A stretch of DNA of 64,000 nt from an uncultured Coriobacteriaceae bacterium (GTDB lineage Bacteria; Actinomycetota; Coriobacteriia; Coriobacteriales; Atopobiaceae), in assembly GCA_902780305.1 (NCBI GenBank), contig CACZFB010000011.1:1-64000 (forward strand), read 5' to 3'. Positions 1-6,352 of this stretch are shown here, in pieces. Numbering within the stretch: the stretch's first letter is position 1; each line of letters opens with the position of its first letter. The notes under the pieces were generated by a model that worked only from the letters and a program-made list of their open reading frames with translations, did no database searches and was not told the origin of the DNA. The position numbers and the translations under genes are program-made.

Positions 1-1758
1 GAGGTGTTCTCCGCCGGCACCAGCGATGCCGATGACGATGTAAGCCTTTTCGTCGCCCCACTGCACGCCGTCAGGATACTGGTGTAGCGTGACGCAGGTC
101 TTCTTTACCGAGTCCTTGGCGTCGTTGGTTCCGTGGGGAATGGCCACGCCCAGACCCATGTACACGCTCTGGATCCTCTCGCGCTCGAACATGGCGTCGA
201 TGTAGGACTCGTCCACGGCGCCGTGGGCCATGAGCAGTTCGCCGGAGGCGCGGATGGCCTCCTCCTTGGTGACGGACGGGCAGCCCAGCTTGATGCCGTC
301 GCGGTCGATGGCGATGCCAGACTTGTTCTCCGCCTCGATCTTCTGGGTGACCACGGCCACGTCGGTCTCGCCCACGCCAGCATCGGCCGAGGCAGCGACT
401 AGGTCGTTATACAGGTTGTCGAGGTTGGGGTCGGAGAGGAAGTTGTTGATTACCACAAACTGTGCCTGTGGCGCGCTCTTGCGTGCACGGTCGGCGAGGT
501 TGGCCTGTACGACTACGATGCGCGCGTCTGCGGGAACCTCGTCCACGGAGGCATGCTCCACGATGAGGTCGGGACGGTCGAGCTTGATGCGGTTGCGGAA
601 GCGGGTGGCACCCATCGCGGAGGAGCCCATGCCGGCGTCGCAGGCGAAGATGATTTTGTCGCCCAGACCGGCCTCAGCGGGACCATTGGAGCCAGCGGCC
701 TTCATGTTGGCAACGGCGTCCTGCGCGGAGGCAAGGTCGGAGACGTCGGAGGTGCGTACGATGGGGGAGGCGATGAGGAACGAGACAGCTGCGCCGGCAA
801 GAACGCCAAGCAGGATGGTGATCTGCTGACCCTGGGGAGCCATTGCCATAAAGGCGATGATCGAGCCAGGGGAGGCGGGGCCAACGAGGCCGTTGCCAAA
901 GATGCTGAACAGGAGGATGGATACGAAGTTACCTGCGATGGGGGCAATAATCACCTTGGGGTTCATGAGTACGTAGGGGAAGTAGATCTCGTGGATGCCG
1001 CCCAGGAAGTGAATGATGACGGCACCGGGCGCAGACTGCTTGGTGGCCTGGTCCTTGCAGAAGAAACAGTAGGCCAGAAGCACGCCGAGGCCAGGGCCGG
1101 GGTTGGACTCGAGCATGTACATAATGGACTGGCCGGCAACCTTTGCCTGCTCGGTTGCGATGGGAACGAACACGCCATTGCCGATGGCGTTGTTGAGGAA
1201 GAGCACCTTTGCGGGCTCGATGAAGATGGCAAGCGCGGGCAGGAGGTGAGCGTTAACGAGCATCTCCACACCGGACTGCAGGACTACCAGAATGGTGCCC
1301 ATAAAGGGGCCAACGCCGTAGAAGCCGCCGATGGCAAGCAGCATGCCCAGGATGCCAATCGAGAAATTGTCGATAAGCATCTCGAGGCCTGCCGGCTTCC
1401 ACTTGTCGGCAAAGTTGTCCCAGGTCTTGATGACCCAGCCGGCCAGGGGACCCATGAGCATGGCACCCATGAGCATGGTGTACTCGGATCCTACGACAGC
1501 GCCCATAACGGCAATCGAGCCGATAACGCGACCGCGCTGGCCGGCAATCATGAATCCGCCTTGTCCCGCAATCAGAATGGGGAGTAGGAACTTGAGGATG
1601 GGGCTGACCATTTCTGCGAGTTGCGCGTTGGGGAGCCAGCCCGTTTCGATAAAGAGTGCAGTGAGGAAGCCCCACGCAATAAATGCGCCGATGTTGGGCA
1701 TCACCATGCCGCTCAGTGCCTTTCCGAACCGAGACACCGCAGCTCTGACATCTGCCAT
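1..1758 (-). CDS. mtlA: PTS mannitol-type transporter, EIICBA (C-terminus beyond window)
   Basis: Membrane permease of the phosphotransferase system that imports and phosphorylates a hexitol, by family mannitol to mannitol-1-phosphate. The frame is open from the ATG at 1758 to the window edge, giving 586 residues; E. coli MtlA has about 637, so roughly 50 residues lie outside and this is not a truncated gene. The first ~335 residues are the hydrophobic IIC channel. The IIB P-loop reads ACDAGMGSSAMGA with the phospho-acceptor Cys near residue 373. The IIA domain contains VAIPHGT with the phospho-His near 542. GGAAGGTGG precedes the start. It diverges from the SorE-like dehydrogenase across a 293-bp control region that holds a promoter and an operator-like sequence for each gene. 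Substrate could be mannitol or a related hexitol; the family call is very secure. Confidence 0.95.
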   Translation of the reverse strand, partial: MADVRAAVSRFGKALSGMVMPNIGAFIAWGFLTALFIETGWLPNAQLAEMVSPILKFLLPILIAGQGGFMIAGQRGRVIGSIAVMGAVVGSEYTMLMGAMLMGPLAGWVIKTWDNFADKWKPAGLEMLIDNFSIGILGMLLAIGGFYGVGPFMGTILVVLQSGVEMLVNAHLLPALAIFIEPAKVLFLNNAIGNGVFVPIATEQAKVAGQSIMYMLESNPGPGLGVLLAYCFFCKDQATKQSAPGAVIIHFLGGIHEIYFPYVLMNPKVIIAPIAGNFVSILLFSIFGNGLVGPASPGSIIAFMAMAPQGQQITILLGVLAGAAVSFLIASPIVRTSDVSDLASAQDAVANMKAAGSNGPAEAGLGDKIIFACDAGMGSSAMGATRFRNRIKLDRPDLIVEHASVDEVPADARIVVVQANLADRARKSAPQAQFVVINNFLSDPNLDNLYNDLVAASADAGVGETDVAVVTQKIEAENKSGIAIDRDGIKLGCPSVTKEEAIRASGELLMAHGAVDESYIDAMFERERIQSVYMGLGVAIPHGTNDAKDSVKKTCVTLHQYPDGVQWGDEKAYIVIGIAGAGGEHL

Positions 1759-1799
1759 TCTTCCACCTTCCTTGTGTTTCGTGGTGATCTGACTTGCAG

Positions 1800-1818
1800 G
1801 TGTTGAAACGACAATTCG
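1800..1818 (+). promoter_or_regulatory. Operator-like repeat, site 1 (mtlA)
   Basis: GTGTTGAAACGACAATTCG. The same 19-mer, with one difference at its last base, recurs at 2007-2025 before the SorE-like gene, and with three differences at 6204-6222 before adhE. The core TTG-AAACGA-CAA has inverted TTG/CAA ends. Each copy sits immediately downstream of a predicted -10 box. Inference: binding site of one repressor, most simply the DeoR-family protein encoded at 3500-4258. Confidence 0.6.
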
Positions 1819-1819
1819 T

Positions 1820-1848
1820 AGCATAGCGTATCTGCTAAACAACAGCAA
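1820..1848 (-). promoter_or_regulatory. Predicted sigma-70 promoter of mtlA
   Basis: On the minus strand, TTGCTG (1848-1843) and TATGCT (1825-1820) are separated by 17 bp. The -10 box is followed after one base by the 19-bp operator-like sequence at 1818-1800, so a bound regulator would cover the transcription start. A partial extra copy of the operator core (TTGAAACAACA, 1855-1865) lies just upstream of the -35 box. Confidence 0.55.
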
Positions 1849-1902
1849 CTGTTTTTGAAACAACATGCCGAGCGGTCGATATTCTGGGCCAAACGGTACA
1901 GA

Positions 1903-1915
1903 TATGTGACACATA
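1903..1915 (+). promoter_or_regulatory. 13-bp palindrome between the divergent mtlA and sorE-like promoters
   Basis: TATGTGACACATA is a perfect palindrome around a central A. The half TATGTGAC recurs at 1954-1961, 51 bp further on and just upstream of the sorE-like -35 box. Its place between two divergent promoters suggests a second regulator, perhaps of the CRP/FNR type that favours TGTGA half-sites; that assignment is inference only. Confidence 0.35.
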
Positions 1916-1968
1916 ATCGCAGGTAAACGCAATATCGTGGGTTATCAAGCAAATATGTGACTTTTGTC

Positions 1969-1996
1969 TTGACATTGTTGTATCAAAGCATACAAT
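1969..1996 (+). promoter_or_regulatory. Predicted sigma-70 promoter of the sorE-like gene
   Basis: A consensus TTGACA (1969-1974) and TACAAT (1991-1996) with a 16-bp spacer. The start of transcription should fall near 2003, placing the operator-like 19-mer (2007-2025) directly over the initial transcribed region. One of the strongest promoter matches in the window. Confidence 0.7.
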
Positions 1997-2006
1997 GCAA
2001 CTAGAA

Positions 2007-2025
2007 GTGTTGAAACGACAATTCC
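2007..2025 (+). promoter_or_regulatory. Operator-like repeat, site 2 (sorE-like gene)
   Basis: GTGTTGAAACGACAATTCC, matching 18 of 19 bases of the mtlA site at 1800-1818. It begins 10 bp after the -10 box of the adjacent promoter and ends 26 bp before the ATG of the dehydrogenase. Confidence 0.6.
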
Positions 2026-2051
2026 AAAACCACGAACGAAAGAAGGACACC

Positions 2052-3314
2052 ATGAAGGCAAAGGCAGTACGGCTACACGCGGCGATGGATCTGAGGCTCG
2101 AGGAGTTCGAGCTGCCTCCCATCAAGGAAGACGAGATGCTCGTCGAGGTCATCTCGGACTCGATCTGCATGTCCACGTACAAGATGGCCAAGCTGGGCAC
2201 CGACCACAAGCGCGTGCATGCGGACGCCGCCGAGCATCCGCCCATCACCGGTCATGAGTTTGCCGGCAACATCGTTGAGGTGGGCGCAAAGTACGCCGAC
2301 AAGTATCACCCCGGTCAGAAATTCACCATCCAGCCCGCCATCAACTACAAGGGCTCCATGGACTCGCCTGGCTACTCGTACGAGTTCTGCGGCGGCGACG
2401 CGACCTACTGCATTCTCCCGCAGGAGATCTTCGCCACCGACAGCTTCCTCGTGTATGAGGGCGAGGCCTACTACCAAGCGTCGCTTGCTGAGCCGCTGAG
2501 CTGCTCGATTGGCGCCCTCAATGCCGCATACCATACGCAGATGGGCGTCTACACCCACGAGATGGGCATTCGCGAGGGTGGTAACCTCGCCATCACCGCC
2601 GGTGCCGGCCCGATGGGCTTGGGTGCGCTCACGTACGCGCTGCATCGCGACCGCAAGCCTGGTCTGCTTGTGGTGACCGACATCAACCAGGAGCGCCTGG
2701 ACCGTGCCGCGAGTCTGTTTCCGCCCGAGCAGGTAAAGAAGGAGACCGGTGTCGAGCTGCACTTCGTGAACACGGGCGCCATGGACGACCCCGTGGCCGA
2801 GCTGCGCGCCATCACCGGCGGCAAGGGCTACGACGACGTGCTGTGCTACGCCCCCGTGGCCGCCGTCATCGAGCAGTCCAGCGCCATCCTCGGCCGCGAC
2901 GGCTGCCTCAACTTCTTTGCCGGCCCCACCGACACCGCTTTCAGTGCGCCCATCAACTTCTACGACGTGCACTACAACTCCACGCACGTAATGGGCACTA
3001 CGGGCGGCAACACGGCCGATATGGTGGAGGCCCTCGAGCTTACCGCTGCCGGTCGCATCGACCCGGCCGTCATGGTTACCCACATTGGCGGTCTGGACGC
3101 TGCCGCGCAGGCCACGTGCGGCCTGCCGGGCATCCCGGGCGGCAAGAAGCTCATCTACACGCACATCTCCATGCCGCTGGTTGCCCTCGACGAGCTGCGC
3201 GAGCACGCAGCCGAGGACGAGCGCTACGGTGGTCTCGCAGACATCGTGGAGGCCAACAACGGTCTGTGGTGTGCTGCTGCCGAGCGTTTCCTGCTCGAAA
3301 ACTGGACAGACTAG
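2052..3314 (+). CDS. sorE: Zinc-dependent dehydrogenase, L-sorbose-1-phosphate reductase (SorE)-like
   Basis: A 420-residue medium-chain alcohol dehydrogenase. The sequence resembles SorE of enteric bacteria, which interconverts L-sorbose-1-phosphate and glucitol-6-phosphate with NAD(P)H. Visible features are the zinc-domain GHEFAG near residue 67, the Rossmann loop TAGAGPMGLGAL near 180-190, and conserved stretches LNFFAGPTD and VHYNSTHVMGT. The ATG at 2052 is chosen because AAGGA lies 6 bp upstream; an in-frame ATG at 1995 lies within the promoter. Divergent from the mannitol-type PTS permease and sharing its operator, so the likely substrate is the sugar-alcohol phosphate that this permease makes (mannitol-1-phosphate or glucitol-6-phosphate). 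The exact substrate is inferred, the enzyme family is secure. Confidence 0.85.
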   Translation: MKAKAVRLHAAMDLRLEEFELPPIKEDEMLVEVISDSICMSTYKMAKLGTDHKRVHADAAEHPPITGHEFAGNIVEVGAKYADKYHPGQKFTIQPAINYKGSMDSPGYSYEFCGGDATYCILPQEIFATDSFLVYEGEAYYQASLAEPLSCSIGALNAAYHTQMGVYTHEMGIREGGNLAITAGAGPMGLGALTYALHRDRKPGLLVVTDINQERLDRAASLFPPEQVKKETGVELHFVNTGAMDDPVAELRAITGGKGYDDVLCYAPVAAVIEQSSAILGRDGCLNFFAGPTDTAFSAPINFYDVHYNSTHVMGTTGGNTADMVEALELTAAGRIDPAVMVTHIGGLDAAAQATCGLPGIPGGKKLIYTHISMPLVALDELREHAAEDERYGGLADIVEANNGLWCAAAERFLLENWTD

Positions 3315-3345
3315 CTCGCGGTTGCCTGGTAGATCAAACGATTAC

Positions 3346-3401
3346 GGGCGAGGCTCCCTGGTGCCCCGGTTTGCGAATCCGGGTGCTGGGGAGCCTCGCC
3401 C
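3346..3401 (+). terminator. Stem-loop after the sorE-like gene
   Basis: Perfect 13-bp arms GGGCGAGGCTCCC (3346-3358) and GGGAGCCTCGCCC (3389-3401), with a further CCCGG/CCGGG stem in the loop. No T-tract follows directly, though a T-rich stretch begins about 20 bp later. It likely ends the dehydrogenase transcript before the separate DeoR promoter. Confidence 0.5.
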
Positions 3402-3438
3402 ATGGCGATGCAACAGTTCTCTTTTCGTTCTCTTTTTG

Positions 3439-3466
3439 TTGGCAACCACATATCATGTGGTAGATT
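3439..3466 (+). promoter_or_regulatory. Predicted deoR-type gene promoter with a dyad between -35 and -10
   Basis: TTGGCA (3439-3444) and TAGATT (3461-3466) are 16 bp apart. The spacer is almost entirely the perfect dyad ACCACAT-ATC-ATGTGGT (3445-3461). A protein bound there would block this promoter. The sequence differs from the 19-mer at the mtlA, sorE-like and adhE promoters, so it is either a different recognition mode or another regulator. Confidence 0.5.
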
Positions 3467-3499
3467 GGAGTGAGCGTAGCAGATATGGAAGGCATGAGC

Positions 3500-4258
3500 A
3501 TGGCTATGGCAGAGCGCCGCGAGCGTATCGTCGACTATATAAACAGTGAGGGTACCGTAACGTTTTCCCAGCTCAAGGAAACGTTTCCCGACGTAAGCGA
3601 GATGACGCTGCGAACCGACCTCAAGACGCTCGACCAACAGAGTCTTATTATCCGCGTCCATGGCGGTGCGAAGTCGGTGGGATTTGCGGTGGGCACCGAC
3701 GACTTGCTGGCTCGTCGCGTAGGACGTCGCTCGGCCGAGAAGAGCGTCATAGCGCAAAAGGCAGTTGAGCTCGTGAGGCCAGGCCACACTATCTTTATCG
3801 ATTCGGGCAGCACGACTACGGCGCTTGCCGCTGCCATGGAGGACATGGATCTGCTTGTGTTTACCAACTCGCTCACGGTTGCCTCCGAGCTTTCGCGGCT
3901 CGAGCATACGCAGACCTTTGTAATAGGCGGCCGCCTCAACCGCTACTCGAAGAGCACGATTGGTGCCCGTGCCGTCGAGGCTGTGCGCCTGCTCACCTTC
4001 GACCGGGTCTTTTTGGGCGTCACGGGCTATCAGCGCGGCGAGGGATTCTCATGCGGATCCGACGACGAGGCCGTGTTCAAGTCCACGCTTGTCAGCCGGG
4101 CTCACAAGTGCGTCGTGCTCATGGACTCCAGCAAAGAAGGCCGTCCCTCGACGTTTAGGGTGTGTGACCTGTCGGGCGTGAACACCGTGGTGTCGGACGG
4201 GGGGCTTTCCAATGACTTTGCCGCCGCCTGCGAGGATTCCGGCATCATCCTTCTGTAG
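3500..4258 (+). CDS. DeoR-family transcriptional regulator
   Basis: Sugar-phosphate-responsive repressor of about 252 residues. The N-terminal winged helix-turn-helix begins AERRERIVDYINSEG and includes EMTLRTDLKTLDQQ; the C-terminal DeoRC sensor, related to phosphosugar isomerases, contains IFIDSGSTTTALAAAM, FTNSLTVASEL and VIGGRLN. GGAAGG (3487-3492) sits 7 bp before the ATG at 3500, so that start is preferred; ATG at 3485, 3494 and 3506 and GTG at 3470 are in frame. It lies next to the sorE-like gene and 1.7 kb from mtlA, making it the obvious candidate to bind the repeated 19-mer at the mtlA, sorE-like and adhE promoters. Ligand unknown. Confidence 0.88.
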   Translation: MAMAERRERIVDYINSEGTVTFSQLKETFPDVSEMTLRTDLKTLDQQSLIIRVHGGAKSVGFAVGTDDLLARRVGRRSAEKSVIAQKAVELVRPGHTIFIDSGSTTTALAAAMEDMDLLVFTNSLTVASELSRLEHTQTFVIGGRLNRYSKSTIGARAVEAVRLLTFDRVFLGVTGYQRGEGFSCGSDDEAVFKSTLVSRAHKCVVLMDSSKEGRPSTFRVCDLSGVNTVVSDGGLSNDFAAACEDSGIILL

Positions 4259-4561
4259 TCAATCCGGTGACCTTTCGGCTGTGTGAGGCCACATTGATAA
4301 CTACGTGATAACTACGAGGCAACTAAACCGACTGGTGCAGCTGTTCCACACGGAAGAAAAAACCGCAGGTAGCGGGCTTATGCCTTGCATTGGTCTTCCG
4401 CGCACTGCCGCGATTTGTGATTCTGCGGCAACTAAACCTCGTCATGAATACAGTTGCGCGAGAACATCCGTGCGTGGGGAGTGTGAGCCATGGCGCACGG
4501 CATGTGTCACTGTGCATGCCATAGTGAATACACGTTTGTGGAAGTCGCGAGGAGGTGCGAC
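4259..4561 (+). other. Intergenic region with an 11-bp tandem duplication and scrap repeats
   Basis: No credible gene. It holds a perfect tandem duplication of TGATAACTACG (4295-4305, 4306-4316), a repeated GGCAACTAAACC (4318-4329 and again at 4427-4438), a short TGCCGC/GCGGCA stem around 4405-4430, and a stretch at 4351-4379 that resembles part of the region before the GH1 gene at 54556. It looks like decayed sequence in front of the AAA-ATPase relic. Confidence 0.4.
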
Positions 4562-4957
4562 ATGGGTACATGCCTTGATCCGGGAAACAGCGGGTTCGCC
4601 GAAAAGTCGAGCGCTGGGTACGTGGACAAGACGGGCCTGATCAGCTTGATCAACCAAACGATTGGCACTGGCAAGAAGCTTACCTGCATTAGTATGCCTC
4701 GCCGCTTCGAAAAGTCCTATGCCGCTCAGATGTCGTGCGCTTATTACGACGTAAGCTGCGATTCTCGCGAGCTCTATGCGGACTACGAGATTGCGCATGA
4801 TGCGAGCTTTGAGCAGCACCTCAACAAGTACCACGTTATAAGCCTTGATGTGACGAGCTTCGCCTCCGAGGCTGAGGTCGAAGGGATTCCGCTGTGTGAG
4901 GTGCCAGCGAGCATCTCGTTGGCGGTGCACCGCGGGGCTGCGGTCTCAAAGAATTAA
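4562..4957 (+). pseudogene. Remnant of a predicted AAA-ATPase (AAA-ATPase-like/PD-(D/E)XK family)
   Basis: The frame starts well (GAGGAGGTG then ATG at 4562) and its first ~105 residues match the N-terminus of a family of ~530-residue proteins: SGFAEKSSAGYVDKTGLI, then MPRRFEKSYAAQM, CAYYDVSCDSRELY and HLNKYHVISLDVTSF. It stops after 131 residues. The family Walker A is RPRRFGKS; here it reads MPRRFEKS, with the glycine before the lysine lost, so nucleotide binding is unlikely. The last ~25 residues do not fit the family, consistent with a deletion or frameshift. Called a decayed gene; family identity is fairly secure. Confidence 0.75.
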
Positions 4958-4958
4958 A

Positions 4959-5444
4959 TTAGAGTTCGATTAAGGCGAGCATCTCTGTTGGGGTTGCCGT
5001 GCGTACGGTTGGCGTGCGTAGAAGGGCAGCATCCCAGGTAACGAGATAGTCTGCGTTCGCACGTTGTGCAGCGGCCAGAAGTACGTTGTCCTCAAAGTCT
5101 GGACCCACGGAGCGGTATTTGGACGCAAGCCACAGATCCGCCTCATCCACGCCTACGGCGGTTGCAAAGCCGCGGATGTTCTCTAGGCAACCCCACGCAA
5201 AGGCACGTGCGGACGCGGCGTCTGCCTCGCTCACAACGCCCTTCTCTGCGCGCACCATCCGTTTGGCTTCGGCGACAAGCACACAGAAAACGGTCTCGAG
5301 CTTTGATGCGCCATACAACAATGTGGCTCCAGTCGTATATGCCCTATTCAAGAACTCAAACGAATCGTCGTGTTTGGGATGGTTGCCCAAGTAGCTATCG
5401 ACCCACACGCATGAGTCGACAAGAATTCGTACGGACTCATCCAC
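4959..5444 (-). CDS. PIN-domain toxin of a type II toxin-antitoxin pair
   Basis: A 161-residue PIN-domain protein, presumably a VapC-like ribonuclease. The acidic residues expected of the fold are present: LVDSCVWVD near the N-terminus (Asp10), DFEDNVLLAAA near residue 117 and VTWDAAL near 138. The start is GTG at 5444 with AGAGGT about 7 bp upstream; it overlaps the last codons of the antitoxin by 8 bp, the usual arrangement for translational coupling. RNA target unknown. Confidence 0.85.
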   Translation of the reverse strand: MDESVRILVDSCVWVDSYLGNHPKHDDSFEFLNRAYTTGATLLYGASKLETVFCVLVAEAKRMVRAEKGVVSEADAASARAFAWGCLENIRGFATAVGVDEADLWLASKYRSVGPDFEDNVLLAAAQRANADYLVTWDAALLRTPTVRTATPTEMLALIEL

Positions 5445-5793
5445 GGGTGAGACCTCTTTCCTGCCAACGCTCGATGAGAGAATCCTCCATCATTTCCTCG
5501 AATGGTCGTTCTTCGACTGTTGCGCTGAGTGTGCAGTCTTCTAGGCCAGCATCGTGCACAAACGTCGTGAACAACGTTTGTCCGTGGACGACGGGACTCT
5601 GGCCGATGTGCTGCTCGGTTTTGTCAAAGACTGCATCCAACAATGCTTCGAGTTGTTCGCCTCTCTGTGCCAACTTCTCCCATACAGCGCGAACAAACGT
5701 CGACGGCGAGAGACTCTTGCTGTCAAGCGCCGCATTGCCTGCGTCGCGCAGCGCCTGATCCATGCGCACATTGAGTTGTACTGTAACTGACAT
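5437..5793 (-). CDS. RelB/DinJ-like antitoxin (ribbon-helix-helix)
   Basis: A 118-residue protein whose N-terminus SVTVQLNVRMDQALRDAG fits a ribbon-helix-helix DNA-binding arm followed by helix, as in RelB/DinJ antitoxins; the acidic C-terminal half would neutralise the toxin. The ATG at 5793 has GGAG 7 bp upstream. It precedes and overlaps the PIN toxin gene. The 19-bp palindrome 13 bp upstream is probably its own operator. The C-terminal half is longer than in typical DinJ (about 90 residues). Confidence 0.8.
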   Translation of the reverse strand: MSVTVQLNVRMDQALRDAGNAALDSKSLSPSTFVRAVWEKLAQRGEQLEALLDAVFDKTEQHIGQSPVVHGQTLFTTFVHDAGLEDCTLSATVEERPFEEMMEDSLIERWQERGLTRG

Positions 5794-5805
5794 GCTATAC
5801 TCCAA

Positions 5806-5824
5806 ATGCTGTACTGTACAGCAT
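5806..5824 (-). promoter_or_regulatory. 19-bp palindromic operator of the toxin-antitoxin pair
   Basis: ATGCTGTAC-T-GTACAGCAT is a perfect inverted repeat with a single central base, 13 bp upstream of the antitoxin ATG. A related TGTACTGTA lies at 5777-5785 within the first codons. The position is typical for autorepression by the antitoxin or the toxin-antitoxin complex. Confidence 0.65.
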
Positions 5825-5880
5825 AGGATATCATCCTTCGCATGTTCTTGTCAACCACAATGGCGTGCGGTCCTCGTTAA

Positions 5881-6060
5881 GAAATTGCCGACGAATATGG
5901 CATCAGACCGACGACTGCAACAGTGCCGATGCTTTGTATCAATTCGTTTAACCAGCCGGGCGTGGAGGACTACAAGAAGAACATGTTTGCCTTGCTGGGA
6001 AAACCTGGTTATGAAGACATGAAGGCGGACCTCGAGGTACGTCTGCGCAAGGTGCTGTAA
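5881..6060 (+). pseudogene. Short coding relic, parent family uncertain
   Basis: A 59-codon frame without a start codon, bounded by TAA at 5878 and 6058. Its translation is protein-like: [19 protein letters not shown], then [33 protein letters not shown]. The ending, with a [16 protein letters not shown] pattern, recalls sulfatase-type C-termini, but the match is too short to assign. It lies between the toxin-antitoxin promoter and the adhE promoter, in the second patch of decayed sequence in this block. Confidence 0.4.
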
Positions 6061-6171
6061 CTCGTTTTGCTGTGTCTCCGCGTGGGTTCGCTGATTGGCG
6101 GACCCTCGCGGCATACGTTCGCGGCATATTTGCTATCGTTCACGGGAAATTTGTAAAACAAAAGCTTGTAA

Positions 6172-6199
6172 TTGGCGAAACAACAGTATATTCTACAAT
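6172..6199 (+). promoter_or_regulatory. Predicted adhE promoter
   Basis: TTGGCG (6172-6177) and TACAAT (6194-6199) with a 16-bp spacer; the -10 is identical to that of the sorE-like gene. Upstream are the small palindrome TTTGTAAAACAAA (6150-6162) and a direct repeat TCGCGGCATA (6106-6115, 6119-6128). The leader to the ATG is about 145 bases. Confidence 0.55.
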
Positions 6200-6203
6200 T
6201 AAG

Positions 6204-6240
6204 GTGTTGAAACAACAATTTGTAAGTGTTGATACGAAAG
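6204..6240 (+). promoter_or_regulatory. Operator-like repeats, site 3 and half-site (adhE)
   Basis: GTGTTGAAACAACAATTTG (6204-6222) matches the mtlA site at 16 of 19 positions; a second partial copy, GTGTTGATACGAAAG, follows at 6226-6240. The first copy starts 4 bp after the -10 box. Placement over the transcription start is the same as at mtlA and the sorE-like gene 4 kb away. Confidence 0.6.
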
Positions 6241-6352
6241 TGACGACTTCGTATTGCATACTAGGAGAGGGGTACTGGCATCCAAAGCAGCAAGAGCACG
6301 TTTTGAGCACTGACCGACCGAGGTAACGATCCCAAAGAAGGAGGATGTATCG

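Noticed and set aside
1-1758. mtlA as a broken gene
   Set aside because: The frame is intact with IIB and IIA active sites; it simply runs past the window edge.
4305-4640. 111-codon plus-strand frame before the AAA-ATPase relic
   Set aside because: No RBS, no motif, and it overlaps the relic in another frame.
6150-6162. Rex operator upstream of adhE
   Set aside because: TTTGTAAAACAAA is a palindrome, but the Rex site is an 18-bp TTGTGAANNNNTTCACAA type sequence; arms and spacing do not fit.
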